Shown in pieces: positions 25,556-34,129 of a DNA stretch of 64,000 bases. Under the pieces are notes generated by a model that was not told the origin of the DNA, made no database searches, and saw nothing but the letters and a program-made list of their open reading frames with translations. Both the position numbers and the translations under genes were made by a program. Every line of letters starts with the position of its first letter. Position 1 is the stretch's first letter. Location of the stretch: positions 620,001-684,000 of the forward strand of contig CALLUD010000006.1 of the NCBI GenBank assembly GCA_938011325.1. The letters are read 5' to 3'. This stretch comes from an uncultured Spartobacteria bacterium (GTDB lineage: Bacteria > Verrucomicrobiota > Verrucomicrobiia > Chthoniobacterales > JAATET01).

Positions 25556-26794
25556 GTGCGATACAAACCAAGGCCATTGAAAAAGCTCTTCGCGTTCCTC
25601 TCCCTTTTCGCGCTGGTCCTCTGCTCCGCCTCCGGCGAACGGATCAGTCCCCTCGCGCCGAAACCGAATTGGTCGGACCTCGATCGCTACCAGCAAACGA
25701 TCACCCGTTCTGATTTCCAGTTTTTGCTCGAGGAGGTTTACGCGCCCAACGGCGCATGGAAGCCGTTCATCGAGATCGACGAAACCAGCGCGTCGATCCA
25801 GACCAGCGTTGGGGGAAAGCCCTACGTGCTCCATTTTGCCCCCGAGGCAAAGGCCTCGAAACCCGTGCCGCGGTTCTGGCGCGGCAAATCGCAAATGGCC
25901 GGCCGCCCGAGCAACAAGCCACTGGCGGGCGTGCGAATCGCGATCGACCCCGGCCATATCGGCGGCTCATGGGCAAAGATCGAGGAGCGCTGGTTTCGAA
26001 TCGGAAATTCGAAGCCTGTCACCGAGGGCGACATGACGCTCCTCGTGGCAAAGCTGCTTTCCGAGCGGCTTCGCGAGCTGGGGGCAAAGGTTTACCTCAC
26101 GCGCACGAAGCCCTCACCGGTCACGCCGCTTCGTCCCGACCGCTTGAAAAAGGAGGCCGTGGAATCGCTGCGCGACCAGGGCGCCTCGGTCACCGAGGCG
26201 AACGTGAAATCGGAGTCCGAGCGGCTTTTCTACCGCGTCGGCGAGATTCGGCGGCGCGCGGAATTGATCAACAAGAAGATCAAACCCGATCTCGTGATCT
26301 GCCTGCACTTCAACGCGGAAGCCTGGGGCAATCCCGATCGTCCATCGCTCACCGACAAGAACCATCTCCACTTTCTCATCACCGGCTGCTTCAGCGGCAG
26401 GGAGCTCACCTACGACGACCAGCGCTTCAACATGCTCAAGAAGCTCCTCTCGCGCGCCTATCGGGAAGAGCTCGCCGTCACCGAGGCCATTGCGAGTTCA
26501 ATGGCCCGCGCGACCGCCCTGGAACCCTACGTTTACCAGGGCAGCAACGCCGTGAAGGTCGGCTCGAGCCCGTATGTCTGGGCCCGCAATCTCCTCGCCA
26601 ACCGGCTCTTCGAGTGCCCGGTGGTTTACGTGGAGCCCTACGTCATGAACAGCCACGAGGTCTTTGCCCGCGTGCAGGAGGGCGACTACAAGGGAGAACG
26701 CGCCGTCGCGGGCAGGATGCGCCAAAGCATCTTTCGCGAATACGCCAACAGCGTCGCCGACGGACTCGTGAAATACTACTCCTCCAACCCATGA
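25556..26794 (+). CDS. N-acetylmuramoyl-L-alanine amidase (Amidase_3), exported
   Basis: 412 residues from a GTG start (MRYKPRPLKKLFAFLSLFAL). The signal peptide ends in LVLC-SASG, which could be a lipobox, making it a lipoprotein. After about 125 residues of unknown fold, the Amidase_3 zinc domain begins with VRIAIDPGHIGG (first His), then the Glu in KPVTEGDMTLLVAKLLSERL, ICLHFNAEAWG (second His), and a late TEAIASS with the likely catalytic Glu. It cleaves the lactyl-amide bond between glycan and stem peptide. An inserted helical region (about 185-235) is longer than in minimal amidases. Its stop overlaps the parA ATG. Confidence 0.88.
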   Translation: MRYKPRPLKKLFAFLSLFALVLCSASGERISPLAPKPNWSDLDRYQQTITRSDFQFLLEEVYAPNGAWKPFIEIDETSASIQTSVGGKPYVLHFAPEAKASKPVPRFWRGKSQMAGRPSNKPLAGVRIAIDPGHIGGSWAKIEERWFRIGNSKPVTEGDMTLLVAKLLSERLRELGAKVYLTRTKPSPVTPLRPDRLKKEAVESLRDQGASVTEANVKSESERLFYRVGEIRRRAELINKKIKPDLVICLHFNAEAWGNPDRPSLTDKNHLHFLITGCFSGRELTYDDQRFNMLKKLLSRAYREELAVTEAIASSMARATALEPYVYQGSNAVKVGSSPYVWARNLLANRLFECPVVYVEPYVMNSHEVFARVQEGDYKGERAVAGRMRQSIFREYANSVADGLVKYYSSNP

Positions 26795-27594
26795 AGATTC
26801 TCGCAGTGGCCAACCAGAAAGGCGGCGTCGGCAAGACGACGACCTCCGTCAATCTCGCGCACGGATTGAGCAATCGCGGCCAGCGCATTCTTTTGGTCGA
26901 TCTCGACCCGCAGGCAAATGCGACCAGCGCAATGCTCGATGGCGCCACGGAGCGCCGCAGCCTCTATCACTCGCTGATCGGCCACACGCCCGCGCCCGAT
27001 CTCGTCCTGCCCACGCGATTCGAGAGCCTGTCGATCATTCCCGCCGATCTCGAAATGGCCGGAGCCGAGGCCGAGGTCGCCCGACTGGAAAATCACAACC
27101 GCCAGATTCGTCGCGCGCTCGACGCCATCCGCGAGCAGAACCGCTTCGACTACGCGATTCTCGACTGCCCGCCCTCGCTCGGCGTGCTCATGACCAACGC
27201 GCTCGTCGCCGCCGACGAGCTGCTCATCCCCATCCAGTGCGAATACTACGCGCTGGAAGGCCTCGGACTGCTCATGCAGGTCATGAACCTGCTGCGTGAA
27301 GGCGGCGACAATCCCGATCTGATGATCGCCGGCCTCGTGCTCACGATGTTCGACTCGCGCACGAACCTCAACCAGGCCGTCGTCAACGACGTCCGCGGCC
27401 ACTTCGAGGAGGTTGTCTACGATACGGTCATCCCGCGCTCGGTTCGCTTCGGTGAGGCGCCCAGCTTCGGACGCACCATCTTCGAACACGACCCGCTCGG
27501 CGCCGGCGCCGCCGCCTACGGAGCGCTTGCTGACGAATTCCTCAAGCGTCAGCAGGCCGGCATGCGCTTCATTCCGCCGAGCGTGAGCGCGTGA
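26791..27594 (+). CDS. parA: ParA/Soj-family chromosome partitioning ATPase
   Basis: 267 residues starting MKILAVANQKGGVGKTTTSV, the deviant Walker A of ParA with its signature Lys. LLVDLDPQANAT and YAILDCPPSLGVL (Walker B) follow. Length and lack of an N-terminal helix-turn-helix match the chromosomal Soj type. It forms DNA-bound dimers that move ParB-parS complexes. The expected parB is not the next gene and none is in the window. The ATG overlaps the amidase stop (ATGA), so it is translated with a cell-wall enzyme. Confidence 0.93.
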   Translation: MKILAVANQKGGVGKTTTSVNLAHGLSNRGQRILLVDLDPQANATSAMLDGATERRSLYHSLIGHTPAPDLVLPTRFESLSIIPADLEMAGAEAEVARLENHNRQIRRALDAIREQNRFDYAILDCPPSLGVLMTNALVAADELLIPIQCEYYALEGLGLLMQVMNLLREGGDNPDLMIAGLVLTMFDSRTNLNQAVVNDVRGHFEEVVYDTVIPRSVRFGEAPSFGRTIFEHDPLGAGAAAYGALADEFLKRQQAGMRFIPPSVSA

Positions 27595-27614
27595 CCACGC
27601 CACGTTCTTGCAAA

Positions 27615-29162
27615 ATGACGACGACTATAACGAACCGGACCGCCGGCGCGTATTTCAGCCGGTCGCAGACTGCGGGTCGGCGTTCCCTTTTCAGCAATCA
27701 GCCAAACCCGATCCTTCGGCATTTCCAAGGCCGGCTTCCCTCGCCGACCGAACCCTGCTCCTGCTGCAGCCCGGTGATGCAGGCAATCCAGAAGCGCCTT
27801 GAAAACGCCGGCGAAGCAGGCGCGGCACAGGGAATCAAGGAAGCCGCAAAGAGCGCTCCGGATTGTGCAAAGACACCCATCGCCGCTTCATCACTTCCGG
27901 AGCACGCGGGCGATCGAATTCTGATTACAAACGTTCGGATTTTCGACGGCGTGCACCTGACGCTGTTCGAGGGGAAAAATATTCTGATCGAGAAGGGGCG
28001 GATCAGCGCCCTTCCCGATTCCGCCGAGCAAGTCGCCGACGCGCACATCATCGATGGAGGCGGCCGGGTGGCGACGCCGGGGCTGATCGATGCTCACTGG
28101 CACGCCACGCTTTGCGCGATTCCGCAGCTGGTCGCCATGACGGCGGACGCCGGCTACATCCACCTGGTGGCGGCGCGGGAGGCCGGGGAAACGCTGCAAA
28201 GGGGCTTTACGACCGTGCGTGACGCAGGCGGACCCTCATTCGCCCTCAAGCGGGCGATCGATGAAAAGCTGATTTCCGGACCGCGCATTTTCCCGTCCGG
28301 GGCGATGATCTCCCAGACCTCCGGACATGGAGATTTTCGCATGCGGCATGAAGTGCCCCGGGACGGAACCGGCACTCTCAGCCACGCAGAGCGCCTTGGC
28401 GCGGCGATGATCGCAGATGGCGAAACCGAGGTCCTTCGACGCGTCCGCGAGCAGCTCATGCTCGGTGCTTCGCAGGTGAAGTTGATGGCCGGGGGCGGCG
28501 TCACGTCCCGGCACGATCCGCTGGATGTCGTCCAGTATCGCGAATCGGAGCTGCGCGTCGCCGTGGAGGCTGCTGCGGATTGGGGCACCTACGTCATGGT
28601 GCATGTTTACACGTCGCAAGGCATCCAGCGCGCCATTCGGGCCGGCGTCCGTTCGATCGAGCACGGGCAGCTGGCGGACGAGGAAACCGTGCGGATCATG
28701 GCGGGTGAAGGGGTTTGGTGGAGCTTGCAACCATTCTTCGCCGACGAGGATGCGAACAAGCACGATGCACTCGGCACCGCAAAGCAACGCCAGGTGGCGG
28801 AGGGAACGGCGCGCTCCTACGAGATGGCGAAGAAATTCGGCGTCAAAACCGCGTGGGGCACCGACATTCTCTTTTCCCCGCAGAATCTTCCCAATCACGG
28901 TCGCCATCTCGCCAAGCTGATCCGCTTCTACGAGCCGCTCGAACTTCTGCGCATGGCCACAGGAACCAATGGAGAGCTGCTTGCCATGTCGGGCCAGCGC
29001 GCCCCTTACGCCGGCCCCGTCGGCGTTCTGAAACCGGGCGCCCTTGCGGACCTTCTGATCGTCGATGGCGATCCGGCAAAAAACCTGGATTTTCTTACCG
29101 AACCCGCCCGCAACCTTCGTTTGATCATGAAGGACGGGGAGGTCTTCAAAAACACTCTCTGA
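27615..29162 (+). CDS. Amidohydrolase-superfamily enzyme (imidazolonepropionase/prolidase-like)
   Basis: 515 residues from ATG 27615; a GTG at 27591 overlapping the parA stop is an alternative. The first ~95 residues are unusual: polar, with a CSCCSPVMQAIQKRLENAG cluster and no Tat or Sec signal. The TIM-barrel metal motifs follow: IDAHWHATL (HxH), QVKLMAGGG (candidate bridging Lys), VMVHVYTSQG and SIEHGQLAD (two His), and AWGTDILFSP (Asp). It ends with the PVGVLKPGALADLLIVDGDP strand common to this group. It should hydrolyse a cyclic amide or peptide-like bond; substrate unknown. It may be the third gene of the amidase-parA unit. Confidence 0.85.
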   Translation: MTTTITNRTAGAYFSRSQTAGRRSLFSNQPNPILRHFQGRLPSPTEPCSCCSPVMQAIQKRLENAGEAGAAQGIKEAAKSAPDCAKTPIAASSLPEHAGDRILITNVRIFDGVHLTLFEGKNILIEKGRISALPDSAEQVADAHIIDGGGRVATPGLIDAHWHATLCAIPQLVAMTADAGYIHLVAAREAGETLQRGFTTVRDAGGPSFALKRAIDEKLISGPRIFPSGAMISQTSGHGDFRMRHEVPRDGTGTLSHAERLGAAMIADGETEVLRRVREQLMLGASQVKLMAGGGVTSRHDPLDVVQYRESELRVAVEAAADWGTYVMVHVYTSQGIQRAIRAGVRSIEHGQLADEETVRIMAGEGVWWSLQPFFADEDANKHDALGTAKQRQVAEGTARSYEMAKKFGVKTAWGTDILFSPQNLPNHGRHLAKLIRFYEPLELLRMATGTNGELLAMSGQRAPYAGPVGVLKPGALADLLIVDGDPAKNLDFLTEPARNLRLIMKDGEVFKNTL

Positions 29163-29366
29163 ACCGGGCTGCACCGGCTGCTTCTCAACGCCCGGGAGTC
29201 CCGCCGGCGCGAGCGCGAATCGCCTTGGTTTTCCGAAGGTTGCGCCGCGCGGGCGGTGAAAATTTTTTGAACGTCGGACCGAAACGTGTTGTCGGTTTAC
29301 GCCGAAAAATCCAACCCACATATCCCACATCGAAGCATGCAGGTTTCTCCTTCGGGGCAAACCCCC
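29163..29366. other. Intergenic leader of the ABC exporter genes
   Basis: 204 bases between the amidohydrolase stop and the chosen ABC start. It is GC-rich at first, with an AT-rich patch (gaaaattttttgaac near 29258). No gene, hairpin or tRNA-like fold is evident. In-frame starts at 29286 and 29337 would extend the ABC protein into it. Confidence 0.4.
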
Positions 29367-30305
29367 ATGGTAGAAGTGAAGGATCTTCGGAAGGAGTTTG
29401 GGCCGAAGGTCGCGGTTGACGGGATTTCCTTTTCCGTCGCAAAGGGCGAGGTGCTCGGGTTTCTCGGGCCCAATGGCGCCGGCAAATCCACCACGATGCG
29501 CATGATCACCGGGTTCATCCCGCCATCGGATGGGCGGGTGACGGTCGGTGGATTCGACATGGCGGAGCAGCCGGTCGATGCAAAGCGCCTCATCGGCTAT
29601 CTGCCGGAAAACGCACCCGCCTACACGGACATGACCGTCCATGGCTTTCTGACCTTTGCCGCCGAGTTGCGCGGGCTTTCCGGCGACGCCAAGCGGAAGG
29701 CGGTCGATCGCGTGGTCGAAATGTGCTTCCTCGAGGCGGTGCTCCACCAAAGCGTGGAGACGCTTTCAAAGGGCTACCGGCACCGCACGTGTTTCGCGCA
29801 ATCGATCCTGCACGACCCTCCGGTGCTCATCCTCGACGAGCCGACGGACGGCCTCGACCCAAACCAGAAGCACGAGGTGCGCACGCTCATCCGTCGCATG
29901 GGCGAGTCGAAGGCGATCATCTTCTCGACCCACATTCTCGAAGAAGTGGAGGCCGTGTGCTCGCGCGCGATCGTGATCGATCGCGGCCGCATCGTCGCAA
30001 ACGGCACCCCGGCCGAGCTGAAGCGCCGCTCGCCGCGTGCGGGCGTGGTCATCGTGCGCTTCGCCGCACCCACGGATGCGGCGGCAAAACTCCGGACAAT
30101 CTCCGGCGTCGAATCGGTGGATCCGCTCGATGGCGAGCCCGCCTTTGCCGTTCGGGGAAGGAACGGTGACCTCGGAACGGCCATCTACGATCTCGCGGTC
30201 TCGGAGCGTTGGAAGATTGCGGATCTCCACGCCCAGGAAGGCCGGCTCGACGATGTCTTCCGCAGCATCACGCAACCCGACACGAAGGAGGTGACGGCCA
30301 GGTGA
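29367..30305 (+). CDS. ABC transporter ATP-binding protein (GldA/NatA-like)
   Basis: 312 residues from ATG 29367 (MVEVKDLRKEFGPKVAVDGI). Starts at 29286 and 29337 add residues that look non-conserved. Walker A is GPNGAGKSTT, signature ETLSKGYRHR, Walker B VLILDEPTDGLDPNQ, and switch His FSTHILEEVEAVC. It powers the permease encoded next, overlapping by a GTGA start-stop. The set of ATPase, single permease, GldG-like and DUF4340 proteins is found in many non-gliding bacteria as an ABC-2 exporter of unknown cargo. Confidence 0.9.
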   Translation: MVEVKDLRKEFGPKVAVDGISFSVAKGEVLGFLGPNGAGKSTTMRMITGFIPPSDGRVTVGGFDMAEQPVDAKRLIGYLPENAPAYTDMTVHGFLTFAAELRGLSGDAKRKAVDRVVEMCFLEAVLHQSVETLSKGYRHRTCFAQSILHDPPVLILDEPTDGLDPNQKHEVRTLIRRMGESKAIIFSTHILEEVEAVCSRAIVIDRGRIVANGTPAELKRRSPRAGVVIVRFAAPTDAAAKLRTISGVESVDPLDGEPAFAVRGRNGDLGTAIYDLAVSERWKIADLHAQEGRLDDVFRSITQPDTKEVTAR

Positions 30306-31048
30306 AGGACTCGCTGCGCAACATCGGCGCCGTCGTGCGACGGGAGACGATCGGGTTCTTCGCGTCGCCCGTGGCCTACGTGTTCATCATCATCTTCCTG
30401 CTGCTGGCGGGTTTCTTCACCTTCATGGTGAGCGGCTTTTTCCAGCGCGGGCAGGCAAATCTCGAGCCGTTCTTTGTCTGGCAGCCGTGGCTCTACCTCT
30501 TCCTTGTGCCCGCGGTGGCGATGCGGATGTGGTCGGAGGAACGGCGGCTCGGCACGCTCGAGCTGCTCTTCACGATGCCGATCACGCCGTGGCAGGCGAT
30601 CGTCGGGAAATTCCTTGCCGCGTGGCTCGTCGTGGCCGTGGCGCTGGCGCTCACGTTCCCGCTCGTCATCACGGTCAATTACCTCGGCAACCCAGACAAC
30701 GGCGTGATCCTCGCCGGCTACGCGGGCAGTCTGCTGCTCGCCGGCGCGTATCTCGCCATCGGCGCGATGATGTCCGCGCTCACGCGCAACCAGGTCGTGA
30801 GCTTCATCCTCGCGGTTGTTGTCTGTCTGTTCCTCGTGCTCGCGGGCTGGCCGCCCGTGACCGACCTCCTCGGTCGCTACGCGGCTCCGTGGCTCGTGGA
30901 CGCCGTGGCGTCGTTCAGCGTGATGACTCACTTCCAGAGCATCCTCAAGGGCGTGCTCGATTCACGCGACCTGCTGTTCTTCGCCTCGGTCATCGTGTTC
31001 TCGCTTTTTACCACCAGCGTCATCCTTCGCACCTATCGCGCGGGCTGA
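30302..31048 (+). CDS. ABC-2 type permease (GldF-like)
   Basis: 248 residues from GTG 30302 (VKDSLRNIGAVVRRETIGFF). The start is supported by a strong ribosome site AAGGAGGTGA ending about nine bases upstream and by the GTGA overlap with the ATPase gene. Six hydrophobic spans are seen. The loop MRMWSEERRLGTLELLFTMP is the hallmark of ABC-2/GldF-type permeases. It forms the membrane channel of the exporter. Confidence 0.9.
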   Translation: MKDSLRNIGAVVRRETIGFFASPVAYVFIIIFLLLAGFFTFMVSGFFQRGQANLEPFFVWQPWLYLFLVPAVAMRMWSEERRLGTLELLFTMPITPWQAIVGKFLAAWLVVAVALALTFPLVITVNYLGNPDNGVILAGYAGSLLLAGAYLAIGAMMSALTRNQVVSFILAVVVCLFLVLAGWPPVTDLLGRYAAPWLVDAVASFSVMTHFQSILKGVLDSRDLLFFASVIVFSLFTTSVILRTYRAG

Positions 31049-31064
31049 CCTCTCGTCGTTCGTC

Positions 31065-32954
31065 ATGAAAAAATCCTCCAAGACATTTCTGTTCTCGGCG
31101 GGCGGAGTGGCGGCGGTCTTCCTCATTCTCGTCTCCCTCAACGTCATCGCCGGTTTCTTCAAAGCTCGAGCCGATCTCACCGCCGAGCGCGCATTCACGC
31201 TCACGGCCGGCACGCGCGCGGTGCTGAAAAAAATCGACGCCCCCATCCAGGTGCGGCTCTACGTCACGCGCGGGCCGGAAATGCCCGTCGAGCTCCGCAA
31301 CTACGCCGCACAGGTCGAGGACATGCTCGAGGAATACCGGCAGCTGAATCCGGAAATCCGCATCGAAAAACTCGACCCCGAACCGGATTCCGACGCCGAG
31401 GATTCCGCGAACCTTGACGGCATCGAGCCGCGACTCCTGCCGAACGGCGAGCAGGTCTATCTCGGCGTGAGCGTGAGCCGGCTCGACCGCAAGTCGGCCG
31501 TGTCGTTCCTCTCGCCCGAGCGCGAGCGGTTGCTCGAATACGACCTCACCCGCGCCATCGCCGAGGTGCTCACCGACAAAAAACCGGTGGTCGGCGTATT
31601 GAGCCCGCTGCCCGTCATGGGAATGAGCCCATCACTGATGTTCATGGGCGGCAACATGCAGCCGCCGTGGGCGTTTGTCTCGGAGCTTCAGCGGCAGTTC
31701 GAGGTGCGTGAAATTCCGTTCGTCTCGGAGTCGATTCCCGAGGACGTGAACGTCCTGCTCGTGATTCACCCGGAGGGCATCAGCGACGGAACGCAATACG
31801 CGATCGACCAGTTCGTCCTTCGCGGCGGCAAGCTCGTCGCCTTCCTCGATCCCTACTGCGTGCTGGGCGGTTCCAGCCCGATGGGCGGCCCTGGTTCGTC
31901 CACGCTCGACAAGCTCCTGCCCGCCTGGGGCGTGGAATTTTCAACCGCGGTCGCGGTCGCCGACCTCGATTACATGACGCAGACCACGCGCGGTCGTCAG
32001 CCCGGCGTGCTTCAGCTCTCGGAGCAGGCTTTCGATCGCAGCGATGTCATCACGGGCGACATCGACAACATGCTGCTCGTTTTCGCCGGTGCATTCCAGG
32101 GGTCGCCGGCCGAGGGCCTGCAGCGCACCGTCCTCGCGAAATCCTCCAAGCATTCCCAGCTCGTCCCGCCGGCGCAGGCGGATTCCTCGCCGCAGACGAT
32201 CCTCGATTCGTTCGAGGATTCCGGAATCGAATACCCGCTCGCAATCCGGCTCACCGGCAAATTCAAGACCGCGTTCCCGAACGGCAAACCCGGCGCCGCC
32301 AGCTCCGACAACGGGGAGAAGGACGAGGCAGACAAGGACGAAGCGAAGACGGAGGAGAACAAGGAGCAGGCCGCCGATTCCCTCAAGGAATCCACGGCCG
32401 ACGGCGTGGTGATCCTCGTGGCCGACGCGGACTGCATCCAGGATCGCGCCGCCATTGCCGAATTGCCGAATCCCTTCGGCCAGCCCGTCCTGGTTCCCTC
32501 GAATGGCAACCTCTACTTCGGCTGGAACGCCGTCGAGCAGCTCGCAGGCGACGAAAACCTCATCTCCGTGCGCGGCCGTGCGAGCCGCGAGCGGCCGTTC
32601 ACCGTCGTTCGCGAGATGCAGGCCGAGGCCCGGCAGAAATACCAGAGCACGATTCAACGCCTCGAGGACGAACTCCAGCAAACCGAGGCCAAACTCAACC
32701 AGCTCCAGCAGGCGAAGTCCGATCAGCAGCAGCTCATCCTCTCGCCTGAGCAGCAACAGGAGCTCGAAAACTTCCGGAAGAAGCAGGCCGAGGTGCGCCA
32801 GCAGCTCAAGGAGGTGCGCCGTGACCTCGCCCGCGGCATCGACTCGCTCGAGACCCGGTTGAAGTGGATCAACATCGGTCTCATGCCGCTGGTCGTCGCG
32901 ATCGCCGGCCTCACCTTCTTCTTCATCAAACGTCAACGCGCTGTTCGTCGATGA
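31065..32954 (+). CDS. GldG-like ABC auxiliary protein
   Basis: 629 residues. One N-terminal membrane helix (about 8-30, FLFSAGGVAAVFLILVSLNV) is followed by a large extracytoplasmic part of the ABC_transp_aux family: NVIAGFFKARADLTAERAFT, then KPVVGVLSPLPVMGM and GGKLVAFLDPY. An acidic Lys/Glu/Asp-rich insert lies near residues 405-440. A coiled coil covers about 525-595 (QRLEDELQQTEAKLNQLQQA), and a closing membrane helix ends at KRQRAVRR. Its function in export is unknown; GldG is needed for gliding in flavobacteria. The stop overlaps the next ATG. Confidence 0.87.
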   Translation: MKKSSKTFLFSAGGVAAVFLILVSLNVIAGFFKARADLTAERAFTLTAGTRAVLKKIDAPIQVRLYVTRGPEMPVELRNYAAQVEDMLEEYRQLNPEIRIEKLDPEPDSDAEDSANLDGIEPRLLPNGEQVYLGVSVSRLDRKSAVSFLSPERERLLEYDLTRAIAEVLTDKKPVVGVLSPLPVMGMSPSLMFMGGNMQPPWAFVSELQRQFEVREIPFVSESIPEDVNVLLVIHPEGISDGTQYAIDQFVLRGGKLVAFLDPYCVLGGSSPMGGPGSSTLDKLLPAWGVEFSTAVAVADLDYMTQTTRGRQPGVLQLSEQAFDRSDVITGDIDNMLLVFAGAFQGSPAEGLQRTVLAKSSKHSQLVPPAQADSSPQTILDSFEDSGIEYPLAIRLTGKFKTAFPNGKPGAASSDNGEKDEADKDEAKTEENKEQAADSLKESTADGVVILVADADCIQDRAAIAELPNPFGQPVLVPSNGNLYFGWNAVEQLAGDENLISVRGRASRERPFTVVREMQAEARQKYQSTIQRLEDELQQTEAKLNQLQQAKSDQQQLILSPEQQQELENFRKKQAEVRQQLKEVRRDLARGIDSLETRLKWINIGLMPLVVAIAGLTFFFIKRQRAVRR

Positions 32955-34114
32955 AATCGAAACAACTTCTCGTTCTCGCTGTTCTTGTCGTTGTTCTCGG
33001 AATCGCCAGCATTCTTCTGCTCCGGAGCGAACACTCTTCGTGGCAGGCTCCGTCGGCCGCCGGCACCCGCGTGCTGGCGGAGTTCGACCCGAATGCCGTG
33101 GCGCGCGTCGAAATCAAAAACAAGGACGGCTCGGTCGTCCTCACGCGTCGCGAGGACAAATGGACCGTCGAGCAAAGCTCGGGCTATCCGGCGAACTTCG
33201 AGCGGATCAGCGGCCTCATCCGGCGCCTTTGGGACCTGAAGTCCGTGCAGGAGGTCGCTGCGGGGCCCTCGCAGTTTGCCCAGCTCGAGCTCGTCGAGCC
33301 CGCGGAAGGAAAATCCGACACAGGCACCGTCATCTCGCTTGAGGATGCGTCGGGCAAACGCCTCACGGCATTGCTCGCCGGCAAGACACACATGCAGGCT
33401 CCTCCCGGCTTCCCTGGAGACGGCTATGCGGCCGGCCGTTACGTGATGGCGCTCGACGGAAAGAACCGCGTCGTTCTCGTGAGCGACCTGTTCGATGAAA
33501 CCCGCCAGCCGGCGAAGGACTGGCTGGAGCGCGACTTCTTCCGTATTGCGAATCCAAAATCGATCACGCTCAAGGGTCCCAACCGTGAGTGGTCCCTCAC
33601 GCGTGAGAATCCCAGCGAACCGTGGAAGCTCGCCAACGGCGTGGTCCCCGAGGCCGGGAAGGCCGGAAGCATTGTCGCCGCGCTGGGCGTGCCGTCCTTC
33701 GACGACGTGAGCGCGGACGAGTCGGCGTTCGATTTCAGCGAGCCGGACACGCTCACCGTGCAGACGACAGATGGCTTCACCTACACATGGACGATCGGCA
33801 GGCAGAAGGACGACACCTACCCGGTAAAGATCGCAATCAACGGCGACTTCCCGAAGGAGCGCACGCCCGCCGAGGACGAGAAGCCGGAGGACAAGGAGAA
33901 GCTCGACGAGGCCTTCGCGAAGGAATGCGAGGCTCTCGAGAAGCGCCTCACCGAGGAGAAGCGCTTCGAGAAATGGATCTATCGCATTCCCGCCACGACG
34001 CTCTCGTCGATTCTCGTCAGTGAGAAGGATCTTCAGCCTCCAACCCCTACGCAGGATCAAACATCCGAGAAAACCCCGGAACAGGCACCTGACCCAACCC
34101 CGGACACTCCGTAA
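32951..34114 (+). CDS. DUF4340 domain protein, partner of the GldG-like protein
   Basis: 387 residues from ATG 32951 (MKSKQLLVLAVLVVVLGIAS). It has one membrane anchor, then repeated beta-rich DUF4340-type units (EFDPNAVARVEIKNKDGSVV, RREDKWTVEQSSGYPANFER). A Glu/Lys-rich stretch follows (about 295-335), then a Pro/Thr/Gln-rich tail. DUF4340 proteins almost always follow GldG-like genes and are thought to be periplasmic parts of the same machine. The ATG overlaps the upstream stop (ATGA). Confidence 0.82.
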   Translation: MKSKQLLVLAVLVVVLGIASILLLRSEHSSWQAPSAAGTRVLAEFDPNAVARVEIKNKDGSVVLTRREDKWTVEQSSGYPANFERISGLIRRLWDLKSVQEVAAGPSQFAQLELVEPAEGKSDTGTVISLEDASGKRLTALLAGKTHMQAPPGFPGDGYAAGRYVMALDGKNRVVLVSDLFDETRQPAKDWLERDFFRIANPKSITLKGPNREWSLTRENPSEPWKLANGVVPEAGKAGSIVAALGVPSFDDVSADESAFDFSEPDTLTVQTTDGFTYTWTIGRQKDDTYPVKIAINGDFPKERTPAEDEKPEDKEKLDEAFAKECEALEKRLTEEKRFEKWIYRIPATTLSSILVSEKDLQPPTPTQDQTSEKTPEQAPDPTPDTP

Positions 34115-34129
34115 ATTGGGTCAAGGCCT

